Assembly (NCBI RefSeq): GCF_003443655.1
Contig: NZ_CP031941.1
Span: 5,853,001 to 5,917,000 of the forward strand
Source: Nostoc sphaeroides
GTDB taxonomy: Bacteria; Cyanobacteriota; Cyanobacteriia; Cyanobacteriales; Nostocaceae
Direction of reading: 5' to 3'
DNA length: 64,000 bases
The position numbers were made by a program, and so were the translations under genes. This document shows, in pieces, positions 52,155 to 59,993 of the stretch (position 1 is the stretch's first letter; the number at the start of each line of letters is the position of its first letter). The notes beneath the pieces were generated by a model that was given only the letters and a program-made list of their open reading frames with translations, was not told the origin of the DNA and ran no database searches.

Positions 52155-53171
52155 ATGGCTGGGGCGATCGCTCTTGGCGGTGTTTTCTTCGTTGGCACTT
52201 TGTGGTATTGGCTAGTGGAGGGCTGGTCATGGGAAGATGCAGCTTACATGACAGTCATCACTTTAGCGACTGTGGGATATGGAGAGACGCACCCACTAGG
52301 TAGCCGAGGACGATTGTTTACCATTGCCCTGATTTTGTTGGGTGTAATGAATATCGGTTACATTGTCAACAGATTTACAGAAGCGATTATTCAAGGCTAC
52401 TTTCAAGAAGGAATTCGGCTACAGCAACAGAGGCGGTTAATGGAATCCCTAACAGAACACTACATTATTTGTGGATTTAGCCGCACTGGTCGTCAAATTG
52501 CCAAGGAATTTCGAGCAGAAGGCGTACCTTTTGTAGTGATTGATTCGGAGATGGAATCTGTACAAAGGGCGCAGACAGAAGGTTACACTGCATATCAAGG
52601 TGACGCTACCCTAGATGACACACTCCTGAAAGTTGGTATTGAACGGGCAATGTGTATCGTTGCAGCCCTTCCTTCAGATGCCGAAAATTTATATATTGTT
52701 TTATCAGCCAAAACATTGAATTCGGGAATTCGGGTGATTGCACGGGCAAGTACAGAAGAAGCTTTGCAGAAGTTACGACGTGGTGGTGCAGATGAAGTGA
52801 TATCCCCCTATATTACTGGTGGGAAGCGCATGGCTGCTGCGGCTCTCAGACCCCAAGTATTGGACTTTGTAGACGGGATTTTGACAGGTGCAGACCGTCA
52901 GTTGTATATGGAAGAATTTTTACTCGATCCGGCTTTTTGTCCCTTTGTGGGTCAAACTTTGCAAAAAGCGAGATTGCGATCGCAATCTGGGGCATTAGTT
53001 CTGGCAATTCGCCGCCTTGATGGGACTTTAATTGGTGGCCCAACTGGGGATACGGTTTTAATGTCAGGCGATCGGTTAATTGGTATGGGTACAGCAGAAC
53101 AGTTGCGTAGCCTTAACCAAATTCTCGGGCCAATTGGTTCACAGAAATTGCGACGACCGAAAAATAGTTGA
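52155..53171 (+). CDS. Potassium channel with RCK/TrkA domains
   Basis: This is a two-helix potassium channel with selectivity filter TLATVGYGETHPLGSRG. The Rossmann-type RCK domain follows (YIICGFSRTGRQIAKEFRAE, then FVVIDSEME) and then a TrkA-C domain (LVLAIRRLDGTLIGGPTGDT). It gates potassium flow in response to a bound ligand. The ATG at 52155 gives 338 residues but begins inside the first membrane helix region. The same frame is open upstream (LEQKYQRIQKEL) to a stop at 52083, with no ATG, GTG or TTG. The only candidate earlier start is ATT at 52098, so the true N-terminus is uncertain. Confidence 0.9.
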   Translation: MAGAIALGGVFFVGTLWYWLVEGWSWEDAAYMTVITLATVGYGETHPLGSRGRLFTIALILLGVMNIGYIVNRFTEAIIQGYFQEGIRLQQQRRLMESLTEHYIICGFSRTGRQIAKEFRAEGVPFVVIDSEMESVQRAQTEGYTAYQGDATLDDTLLKVGIERAMCIVAALPSDAENLYIVLSAKTLNSGIRVIARASTEEALQKLRRGGADEVISPYITGGKRMAAAALRPQVLDFVDGILTGADRQLYMEEFLLDPAFCPFVGQTLQKARLRSQSGALVLAIRRLDGTLIGGPTGDTVLMSGDRLIGMGTAEQLRSLNQILGPIGSQKLRRPKNS

Positions 53172-53206
53172 GGGCAGATAAGTAGTCGGACAAAAATATT
53201 TACAGT

Positions 53207-53415
53207 CATTGCGAGCGTTCGCGCAGCGTCTCGTAGAGAAGCGAAGCAATCCCAGCCCTCAATACAGTTCAGTTAAGCCCAAAAACCTTGGTAAAGACGC
53301 GAAATTTCGCGTCTCTACAGGTCTAAAATTAGTACCAAAAATCCTTAACTGAACCGTATTGTCCCAGCCCTTGCGATTGCTTCATTCCGCTTCGCTCCAT
53401 TCGCAATGACATTGT
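53207..53415. repeat. Dispersed CATTGCGAG/CTCGCAATG-type repeat split by a MITE
   Basis: GTCATTGCGAGCGTTCGCGC, then GAGAAGCGAAGCAATCCCAG, is continued after the MITE by TTGCGATTGCTTCATTCCGC and CCATTCGCAATGACATTG. The two halves form one inverted repeat whose middle was interrupted at TCCCAGCCCT. Confidence 0.75.
53260..53361. mobile_element. 102-bp MITE with 10-bp target duplication
   Basis: The ends CAATACAGTTCAGTTAAG and CTTAACTGAACCGTATTG are inverted repeats with one mismatch. The core contains GTAAAGACGCGAAATTTCGC. The decamer TCCCAGCCCT is present immediately on both sides (53250-53259 and 53362-53371), a clear target-site duplication. Confidence 0.9.
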
Positions 53416-53606
53416 GTAATTAATTCTGTCTGATCAATTATTCCTTGATGGTACAGAGCAACTAAATTTATTTATGGATAGATAAATTTTAAACAATGCA
53501 GGGTTCAGAGCAAGCGGATAAATCCTGGGGCTTTAATTGCGAATGGGCGAAAAAGCGAACTTGTACTGAGCGCAGTCGAAGTATTGCGAATTGTGCTGAC
53601 TACTTA

Positions 53607-54641
53607 TCAGATAATTTCTGTTGACAAACTCAGCCACTGCAAAATATTGGCTTTGCTCTCTGCCAAGCCTTTATAAACTAGAGATTCCGGTGTCATCGAT
53701 TCGATTGCCTCACGCAGCTTAGACCGTAATACTAGGTCTTTTCTCACTACACCACAATCTCTAAAGTAAGTACGAATAGTAAACAGCGCTGTTTCATACT
53801 CTGGTAGCCCCCAAATTACTTGGCGCTCAATTCGCAGATAAAGTTTGGGATGCTGTGAATCAAAGCTTCTCCTTTCCCATTGTTCAACTGACACACTAGG
53901 CGGTGGTTCGGGATGGTGGTTAAGGCGAGTGTCGGTACTCAAACCCCAAGCAAAGCGCACCATTGGTTTGTGGGTAATCATTGTATTAGCGATCGCATCC
54001 CCTCGCCGATTAATTTTTTCCATTCCAGCCACAGGTGCATGGATTGTGGCAAAATCTTTACCAATTTTCTCTTCAGCTGACCAGTGATTGGGATAGCAGA
54101 GATGAATTGCACTCAGCCAGTTGCTACCATCAGCAGATCGGCAGATAATTGTCAGGTCTTCTTGTACCTGTGCAGCTAAAGCATCAAGGGTAGAAGCATA
54201 AGCTGGAACAACAGAACTACCCTCAACTTGCTGCAACTGTAACTCTGCATCTAAATAGAGGGTTTCTTTGGTAAGTTGGCTGTGGAATTTCAGAGTGTTA
54301 TTTATTGACTTTTGGTAGTGAAAATGCTGTGGGTGTTCTTGAGTGAGGCGATTAATTATCAAACGAGCGATCGCACCTGCCACAGCTTTAGAATAATTGC
54401 AGGTTTGGTAGTACTTGCTCAACCGTTCCCCACGGGCTAAAAGTTTAGCCTGACGGTAGTGGGCAAAATTATCATCAATTTGAAATACCTGCTGATCAGC
54501 CTGAGTATTACCAAAACAGGAACCAAAAGCCATCATCCCCGGCTTGACTTCGTAGCGTCCACTCATCAGAGGGAAGTAGTAAGCCGCACTATTAGAGGCT
54601 TCGACTGTCTTAGCTTCCTGGAAGAAGTTGTCTAAAGACAC
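53607..54641 (-). CDS. DUF3445 (haem-dependent oxidative N-demethylase-like) protein
   Basis: This 344-residue protein fits the DUF3445 family, of which a characterised member is the alpha subunit of a haem-dependent oxidative N-demethylase. Recognisable pieces are HLCYPNHWSAEEKIGKDFAT, HAPVAGMEKINRRGDAIANT, WGLSTDTRLNHHPEPPPSVS and YLRIERQVIWGLPEYETALF. The substrate is unknown, and none of the usual electron-transfer partner subunits is encoded next to it. The MMADHC-like gene lies upstream on the same strand at about 100 bases. Confidence 0.75.
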   Translation of the reverse strand: MSLDNFFQEAKTVEASNSAAYYFPLMSGRYEVKPGMMAFGSCFGNTQADQQVFQIDDNFAHYRQAKLLARGERLSKYYQTCNYSKAVAGAIARLIINRLTQEHPQHFHYQKSINNTLKFHSQLTKETLYLDAELQLQQVEGSSVVPAYASTLDALAAQVQEDLTIICRSADGSNWLSAIHLCYPNHWSAEEKIGKDFATIHAPVAGMEKINRRGDAIANTMITHKPMVRFAWGLSTDTRLNHHPEPPPSVSVEQWERRSFDSQHPKLYLRIERQVIWGLPEYETALFTIRTYFRDCGVVRKDLVLRSKLREAIESMTPESLVYKGLAESKANILQWLSLSTEII

Positions 54642-54737
54642 AGATTCTATGATGCTTGTTTTTTATTCTCCTCATATCCAATATATATGAAGGGATAAGG
54701 AAGAAATAACCAATGCCCAATGACAAATGACCAATGA

Positions 54738-55295
54738 CTAATAATCAATTTCTTTCCACCCATGCATGGCTGCTAAACCTTTTGTAACCCATTCGATCAC
54801 AACTGGGGGAGCTTCTGATATCAAGATGCTAGGATAAACTGCTGCACCCCAATCGGGATGCACTAGCACACGGCATTGATTTTTAATCACTGGATAGTTA
54901 AGCAAAGCTTTGACAACTGCTGTGTCATCGTGGGGAATTGCTCCGGGATGAGACAGTAAAGGGTAGCCTGTACGAGGGTCGATTAGGTCTGTTAGATAAC
55001 CGCGATCGCGCAGATTAAATGCCAAATCGCAGCCAAATCTCATAAACTTTTCTCGCAAGCGTTCTTTCTCTGACTCGACTTCTGCTGTCTTTTCGACTAA
55101 TTCATAACGCGATTGCTGTAAGACAATCACTACTCGTAAAAATGGCTGCCGTTTCCAATCAGGTAATATCCGTTCGCAGTTGGCACAGATATATTGACTG
55201 GGAGGATGAATTGAAATTTGAACCGCTTGTCCCGTTTCGCCAACTAAGTTAATGGGACAGGCTTGCTCCGAAATGTAAACCTTGGGATAGTTCAC
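54738..55295 (-). CDS. MMADHC-like (cobalamin trafficking family) protein
   Basis: This 185-residue protein resembles the methylmalonic aciduria and homocystinuria type D protein that handles cobalamin in animals. It shows CANCERILPDWKRQPFLRVV, a charged helix (ESEKERLREKFMRFGCDLAF), RDRGYLTDLIDPRTGYPLLS and VLVHPDWGAAVYPSILISEA. It lacks the mitochondrial leader. Its cyanobacterial role is not known. Processing of a corrinoid is a family-based guess. Confidence 0.65.
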   Translation of the reverse strand: MNYPKVYISEQACPINLVGETGQAVQISIHPPSQYICANCERILPDWKRQPFLRVVIVLQQSRYELVEKTAEVESEKERLREKFMRFGCDLAFNLRDRGYLTDLIDPRTGYPLLSHPGAIPHDDTAVVKALLNYPVIKNQCRVLVHPDWGAAVYPSILISEAPPVVIEWVTKGLAAMHGWKEIDY

Positions 55296-55514
55296 TAAAT
55301 TGATTCGGCTTATGCAAATTTTTTAATTTAATCTCCGGTATAGATGATACCTCTTAAAAGTTAATAAAAATCATCAATTTCCTTTAATATGTTACTTTTT
55401 TTGGCAGCAGTTGCTAATAAGTGGAGAATTTTAATCCGAATTTTATCCTTTATTAACCTGTTCTCATGGGATTTGTTGCGATCGCACTCGCCATTGGCAT
55501 CTGACAATTCAGAG

Positions 55515-55630
55515 GTATCTAGAAAACCTCACTTCTATTTCTCTCTCAGAAAAGGAGAGAGACTTTGAATTTTCCCCCTTAGAGCGACGAGTTGGGGGTT
55601 AGGTCAATGGTTGGCTTTTTCACATAATGT
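55515..55630. repeat. About 110-bp dispersed repeat, copy 3 (inverted)
   Basis: In reverse complement this reads CCTAACCCCCAACTCGTCGC, AATTCAAAGTCTCTCTCCTT and AGAAATAGAAGTGAGGTTTT, as in the copies at 10338 and 12240. A short palindrome (TTTTTCACATAATGTGAAA) follows at 55617. The rest of the 55296-55682 gap is AT-rich with no gene. Confidence 0.8.
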
Positions 55631-55682
55631 GAAAGTGTCTCTTTGGAAATGCTAAAGCTATGCAGCCTACTTTCCATAGCAA

Positions 55683-55889
55683 TTAATTGAGTTTTAAAGA
55701 ATTCACCGGCACATCATCCCAAGAATCCACTGTCCGCAATCGCGCTACCCAACCGGCTGCCTTTTGCGTCTGGGTTAAATTATTCTCAAATGAATCATGA
55801 CAATCTTTGGCTTGAGATTCATTACAAGTGGCAATACAGGCATGAATCATTCCAGACGGATCAATTTGCTCATTTACCCAAATAGTCAT
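55683..55889 (-). CDS. Small conserved-looking protein, 68 residues, unknown
   Basis: This protein starts MTIWVNEQIDPSGMIHACIA and continues TCNESQAKDCHDSFENNLTQ and WVARLRTVDSWDDVPVNSLK. Three cysteines are present and its composition looks genuine. I believe similar short proteins occur in other cyanobacteria, but no family name comes to mind. There is no membrane segment. Confidence 0.6.
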   Translation of the reverse strand: MTIWVNEQIDPSGMIHACIATCNESQAKDCHDSFENNLTQTQKAAGWVARLRTVDSWDDVPVNSLKLN

Positions 55890-56039
55890 AGAATATTTCC
55901 TCGAAAACTGTAGCGAAAAAAGCTATTCGTCATTTTAGAATACTATTAAAGCCAATCAATTTTGGATAATGGAATTGCCGATTTTGGACTTTGGCATGAG
56001 CGCGGCTTGACTCAGCGATCGCCGAATGTCTCAGTCGAA

Positions 56040-56702
56040 CTATTTTGGATTCATTTTGAATTTTAAATTGTTATCTCCTCTTTCGTAGCGACGGCGGTAG
56101 AGTAATTCTAACTGTCCACCATATTCTTGAATCCAGGCAATCTGGCGCTGGTAGAGTCCGCGAAAGGTGTTGGCAAATAATAGTGTAAAGATTGCCACTA
56201 CTAACCCTGATGCTGTGGATACTAAAGCTTCACTAATTCCAGATGTTACACCTGTTGTTTTAGTACCTCCCACATCTCCGATATTTAGAGACGCAAAGGA
56301 GTTAATTAATCCTAATACAGTGCCGAGAAGTCCTAACAGGGGCGCAAGACCAATAATTGTCTCAAAAATATTTTGCGATCGCTTAAGTAAGGGAATTTCG
56401 GCTTGGGCTTCACTTTCTAATGCCAAACGAAAGTCTTCTGGTGTCGCCTCCTCTAATTCTAAAGCTGCTAAAAAAATTCGGGCAATGGGTAAATCAGCAT
56501 TTTTCTGCAACTTATCTAAAGCACTAACTACATTATCAAGGCGATAAAGCTGTAGCACCTCTCGCACTACCTTATTTTGCCGATTATTTATCCTTACCCA
56601 AAAGATGATCCGTTCGATAATCAGCGCCACCCCTAACAAAGAGAACGCTAGCAGAGGCCACATGACCACGCCACCTGCTGTAAACAGATTACTAATTTCC
56701 AT
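56040..56702 (-). CDS. MotA/TolQ/ExbB-family proton channel
   Basis: This 220-residue inner-membrane protein has three helices: WPLLAFSLLGVALIIERIIF near the start, and the conserved pair IIGLAPLLGLLGTVLGLINS and EALVSTASGLVVAIFTLLFA. ExbB-type channels work with an ExbD/TolR partner to drive outer-membrane transport. No such partner lies directly downstream in the 55890-56039 spacer, which is unusual for this family. The partner must be elsewhere if this protein is active. Confidence 0.85.
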   Translation of the reverse strand: MEISNLFTAGGVVMWPLLAFSLLGVALIIERIIFWVRINNRQNKVVREVLQLYRLDNVVSALDKLQKNADLPIARIFLAALELEEATPEDFRLALESEAQAEIPLLKRSQNIFETIIGLAPLLGLLGTVLGLINSFASLNIGDVGGTKTTGVTSGISEALVSTASGLVVAIFTLLFANTFRGLYQRQIAWIQEYGGQLELLYRRRYERGDNNLKFKMNPK

Positions 56703-56778
56703 CTATTATTTTTTAATTCACCAACAACGCTAGATTAACAGATCGTTGAGATAGAGCAGTTTAACGCTGCATTGTAGT

Positions 56779-56818
56779 TACACCAGCTTTTGAGCTATCC
56801 TCAGTTTGGCCGATCGCA
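56779..56818. repeat. Second copy of the rsmH 3' end (att-like, left)
   Basis: These 40 bases match 57277-57316, the last codons and stop of rsmH, at 37 of 40 positions. Read on the minus strand in the same frame they give RSAKLRIAQKLV and stop, against RSAKLRIAEKLL in the real gene. The two copies flank the DUF6888/DUF6887 cassette. Confidence 0.85.
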
Positions 56819-56872
56819 AGTTATTGAGAATTTCTTTTTAGCAGTAACTTTAATAAATGTTAAGGAGTTAAG

Positions 56873-57052
56873 ATTATTCCTACACCAGAACAAAAAACAC
56901 AGTGCTACATATTGTGCTGCTGGTTTACCAAGCTTTACTTGCCTATTAATATCGTGCGTATGGATGAACGGACAAAAAATCTATTCTTCTTGGCAGGTGA
57001 GGAAAATATCATAGAGATATACCCTAACGGTAAATGGAGATATATAGGATGA
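56873..57052 (+). CDS. DUF6888 protein with apparent ATT start codon
   Basis: The frame reads IIPTPEQKTQCYILCCWFTK, LYLPINIVRMDERTKNLFFL, then AGEENIIEIYPNGKWRYIG, a clear match to the DUF6888 type (PTPEQ, DERT, IYPDG-WR). Upstream in frame there is a TAA at 56861 and no ATG, GTG or TTG. A strong ribosome site AAGGAG (56862-56867) sits five bases before ATT at 56873. Its stop overlaps the DUF6887 start (ATGA), so the pair is translationally coupled. It is either a true ATT-initiated gene or one that has lost its ATG. Confidence 0.65.
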   Translation: MIPTPEQKTQCYILCCWFTKLYLPINIVRMDERTKNLFFLAGEENIIEIYPNGKWRYIG

Positions 57053-57273
57053 GCAAGCCTAATTTTCATGCAATGAGTCAGAAAGAGCTACATGATTACG
57101 TTTTTGCTCATCGGGAAGATCAGGAAGCCTTCTACGCTTATGTAGATAAGCTGCATCTTGAAGGTAATTGGATTGAAATGCCACCATTACAGTCAGAACA
57201 AGATTTAGAAAATTATCCTAAGTTCATTGAGCGTATTCGCAGCAGTTCTGAGCCACGAGATGGAGCAGTTTAA
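57049..57273 (+). CDS. DUF6887 protein
   Basis: This 74-residue protein starts at the ATG overlapping the DUF6888 stop (MSKPNFHAMSQKELHDYVFA) and continues HREDQEAFYAYVDKLHLEGN. This matches the DUF6887 type, the usual neighbour of DUF6888. An earlier in-frame ATG at 57034 lies inside the DUF6888 frame and is not preferred. The pair resembles a toxin-antitoxin module in size and coupling, but no activity is known. It ends just before the rsmH stop (opposite strand). Confidence 0.75.
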   Translation: MSKPNFHAMSQKELHDYVFAHREDQEAFYAYVDKLHLEGNWIEMPPLQSEQDLENYPKFIERIRSSSEPRDGAV

Positions 57274-57276
57274 GGC

Positions 57277-58173
57277 TTACAGCAGCTTTTCTGCTATCCT
57301 CAGTTTGGCCGATCGCGATCGCGGATTTTTCCCAATTTCCTCTTCTTGAGCAATAATTGGCTTTTTTGTCAATACCTTTAATAAAGGTGAATTTCTTAAA
57401 CCATGTTTCACCGGGCGGTCTTCCAGACTGTGAAAACTGATAATTGCAATTCTGCCGCCAGGGACAAGGGCATTTGGGGCTTTATCCAAAAAGGTTTCTA
57501 GGGATTTTAACTCATCATTAACGACAATTCGCAGAGCTTGAAAAACACGGGTAGCGGGGTGAATTCTGCCATAACGGTATTTGGGGGGAACAGAAGAAGC
57601 GATCGCATCAGCCAATTCTGTAGTCGTGTGCAACGGTCGGCGTTCTATAATACGACGAGCAATGCGCCGCGATAATCTCTCTTCACCGTACTTAAAGAAA
57701 ATATCTGCTAATTCTGCCTCATCCCAATTATTGATCACATCAGCAGCAGTTAGCGATCGCCCTCGATCCATTCGCATATCCAAATTTGCAGCTTGGCGAA
57801 AGCTGAAACCCCGTTCTGCTTGGTCTAAATGGTAAGAACTTACCCCCAAATCGGCTAAAATACCATCGAAAGTGTTGGGGGGAAATTCGTAGTCAGCAAA
57901 ATTGCTATGGATAAATTGTATGCGATCGCTAAACTCTGCTAATTCTTTCCTCGCTGCTGCTAAAGCATCTTCATCTTGGTCAACAGCCGTTACCCGCACA
58001 TCTTCAGAAGCTTCTAAAATTAAGCGACTATGACCACCACCACCTACAGTTACATCTAAATAATGTCCGCCTGGACGAACCGCCAAACCCTCAATTACCT
58101 CTCGTCCCAACACGGAAATATGAGAAAAAGCCAGTTCTTCTAAATCTAGCGGTGTTTGTAAATCTGATTTCAT
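57277..58173 (-). CDS. rsmH: 16S rRNA (cytosine-1402 N4) methyltransferase
   Basis: This 298-residue SAM-dependent enzyme modifies C1402 in the ribosomal P site. It shows HISVLGREVIEGLAVRPGGH, the SAM motif LDVTVGGGGHSRLILEASED, FDGILADLGVSSYHLDQAER and AIISFHSLEDRPVKHGLRNS. The length is the family norm. Its last 40 bases, including the stop, are duplicated at 56779-56818 on the far side of the DUF6888/DUF6887 cassette. Confidence 0.95.
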   Translation of the reverse strand: MKSDLQTPLDLEELAFSHISVLGREVIEGLAVRPGGHYLDVTVGGGGHSRLILEASEDVRVTAVDQDEDALAAARKELAEFSDRIQFIHSNFADYEFPPNTFDGILADLGVSSYHLDQAERGFSFRQAANLDMRMDRGRSLTAADVINNWDEAELADIFFKYGEERLSRRIARRIIERRPLHTTTELADAIASSVPPKYRYGRIHPATRVFQALRIVVNDELKSLETFLDKAPNALVPGGRIAIISFHSLEDRPVKHGLRNSPLLKVLTKKPIIAQEEEIGKNPRSRSAKLRIAEKLL

Positions 58174-58581
58174 CTTTAATTTTATTTTTGTTTCTATTTG
58201 GTAAGACTTACACCAAAAACCTCTTAAACTCCTATTCCTCCGTGTCCTCTGCGTCCTGTGTGGTTCGATTTAATTCTTGTTTAGCACTTATTCCCAATAC
58301 TCAACATCAAGATTTTAAATGCAAAAAGAGATTACATGAAAAAAAACCTGTGCCTCAATCCCTTGCATATCAAGCTTCCCTATAATAATTGAAGAGGTGC
58401 AACGAAATGAAACATCAATTACAACACCTTCGCTGCTATCCTCTCTCCAACATAACCCTGTAGAGTCAAAATTATATAGATTGCCCCTACAAACCTCATT
58501 TTGGCAGACTAGATAAATCGGCTGTGGTTGGCATCTAGGCGGTTCAATTCAAAATTTTCACGAACGGAGAACACGAAATCT
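58174..58581. other. Divergent promoter region of rsmH and ndhH
   Basis: About 400 bases between two divergent genes. A fragment of the CCGCAGAGG-type repeat (TCCGTGTCCTCTGCGTCCTG) is at 58240. No gene, hairpin or clear promoter motif is supported. The frame before the ndhH start is open for 18 codons but looks non-coding. Confidence 0.5.
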
Positions 58582-59766
58582 ATGACCAGACTAGAAACCC
58601 GCACTGAACCAATGGTGCTAAACATGGGGCCACACCACCCCTCAATGCACGGGGTTCTGCGGCTAATCATGACTCTGGATGGCGAGGATGTCGTTGACTG
58701 TGAACCAGTTATCGGCTATTTGCACCGGGGAATGGAAAAAATCGCCGAGAACCGTACTAATGTAATGTACGTTCCTTACGTTAGTCGCTGGGACTACGCG
58801 GCGGGAATGTTCAACGAAGCCGTTACTGTTAACGCCCCAGAAAAACTTGCAGGTGTTGCTGTCCCCAAACGCGCTAGCTACATCCGCGTCATCATGCTGG
58901 AGTTGAACCGTATTGCTAACCACTTGCTATGGTTTGGCCCCTTTTTAGCTGACGTAGGCGCACAAACTCCCTTCTTCTACCAATTCCGCGAACGGGAGAT
59001 GATTTATGATTTGTGGGAAGCCGCTACAGGTTATCGGATGGTGAATAACAACTACTTCCGCATTGGTGGAGTAGCAGCCGATTTACCTTACGGTTGGGTA
59101 GATAAGTGTGTCGAATTCTGCGACTACTTATTACCTAAAATTGATGAGTACGAACGCTTGGTAACAGATAACCCCATCTTCCGGCGACGTGTTGAGGGTC
59201 TTGGTACTATCACCCGTGAAGAAGCAATTAACTGGGGACTTTCTGGCCCCATGTTACGCGCTTCTGGCGTGCAATGGGATTTGCGGAAAGTTGACCATTA
59301 CGAATGCTACGACGATTTCGACTGGGATGTGCAGTGGGAAACCGCCGGTGATTGCTTTGCCCGTTACGTAGTGCGGATGCGGGAAATGCGCGAATCTGTG
59401 AAGATTATTCGCCAAGCAATTAAGGGACTTCCTGGCGGCCCTTACGAAAATCTGGAAGCGAAGCGTTTAGCCGCAGGTAAAAAATCCGAGTGGGACGCAT
59501 TTGATTATCAATTCATCGGTAAAAAAGTTTCTCCCACTTTCAAGATGCCGAAGGGTGAAATCTACGCCCGTGTAGAAAGTGGCAAAGGTGAATTGGGAAT
59601 TTATTTGGTTGGCGATGATAATGTCTTCCCTGCAAGATGGAAGATTCGCGCCGCAGATTTCAACAACCTTCAGATTGTCCCACATTTACTGCGCGGCATG
59701 AAGGTTGCAGATATTGTGGTGATTCTCGGTAGCGTTGACGTAATTATGGGGTCTGTAGATAGGTAG
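58582..59766 (+). CDS. ndhH: NAD(P)H-quinone oxidoreductase subunit H
   Basis: This 394-residue subunit of the thylakoid NDH-1 complex works in respiration and cyclic electron flow. The start MTRLETRTEPMVLNMGPHHP is diagnostic, followed by DGEDVVDCEPVIGYLHRGME and the C-terminal LRGMKVADIVVILGSVDVIM. I chose the ATG at 58582, giving the standard length. An upstream ATG at 58528 adds 18 unrelated residues. A terminator follows directly. Confidence 0.98.
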   Translation: MTRLETRTEPMVLNMGPHHPSMHGVLRLIMTLDGEDVVDCEPVIGYLHRGMEKIAENRTNVMYVPYVSRWDYAAGMFNEAVTVNAPEKLAGVAVPKRASYIRVIMLELNRIANHLLWFGPFLADVGAQTPFFYQFREREMIYDLWEAATGYRMVNNNYFRIGGVAADLPYGWVDKCVEFCDYLLPKIDEYERLVTDNPIFRRRVEGLGTITREEAINWGLSGPMLRASGVQWDLRKVDHYECYDDFDWDVQWETAGDCFARYVVRMREMRESVKIIRQAIKGLPGGPYENLEAKRLAAGKKSEWDAFDYQFIGKKVSPTFKMPKGEIYARVESGKGELGIYLVGDDNVFPARWKIRAADFNNLQIVPHLLRGMKVADIVVILGSVDVIMGSVDR

Positions 59767-59790
59767 AAAATATCTATTTAATTAGTTTTT

Positions 59791-59824
59791 AGAGCAGTTG
59801 TATTATGCAACTGCTCTTTTTTTT
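59791..59824 (+). terminator. Rho-independent terminator of ndhH
   Basis: AGAGCAGTTG and CAACTGCTCT form a perfect 10-bp stem around TATTATG, followed by seven or more T residues. It is a textbook form, 25 bases after the stop. Confidence 0.9.
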
Positions 59825-59830
59825 ATAATT

Positions 59831-59936
59831 TTTGACAACGCGATAAATCGCCGTTTCTAGAAATAAGACGCGATAAATCGCCGTCTCTACAAAGGATTGA
59901 TTATTGTACAGACGGCGATTTATCGCGTCTCTAATC
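59831..59936. repeat. GACGCGATAAATCGCCGTC repeats
   Basis: Two direct copies (about 59838 and 59868) and one inverted copy (about 59912) of the ACGCGATAAATCGCCGT motif lie between the ndhH terminator and the helicase gene. The same motif occurs at 50267-50336. Confidence 0.75.
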
Positions 59937-59993
59937 TAGCTATAAAAATTTTTTACTATAACATAGATACGAAATATTTATGAGTTTTAAATA

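Noticed and set aside
56790..57014. 74-residue frame in another phase over the DUF6888 gene
   Set aside because: The +frame from ATT at 56873 matches DUF6888 and is coupled to DUF6887. This other frame starts in the rsmH-end duplicate and has no such support.
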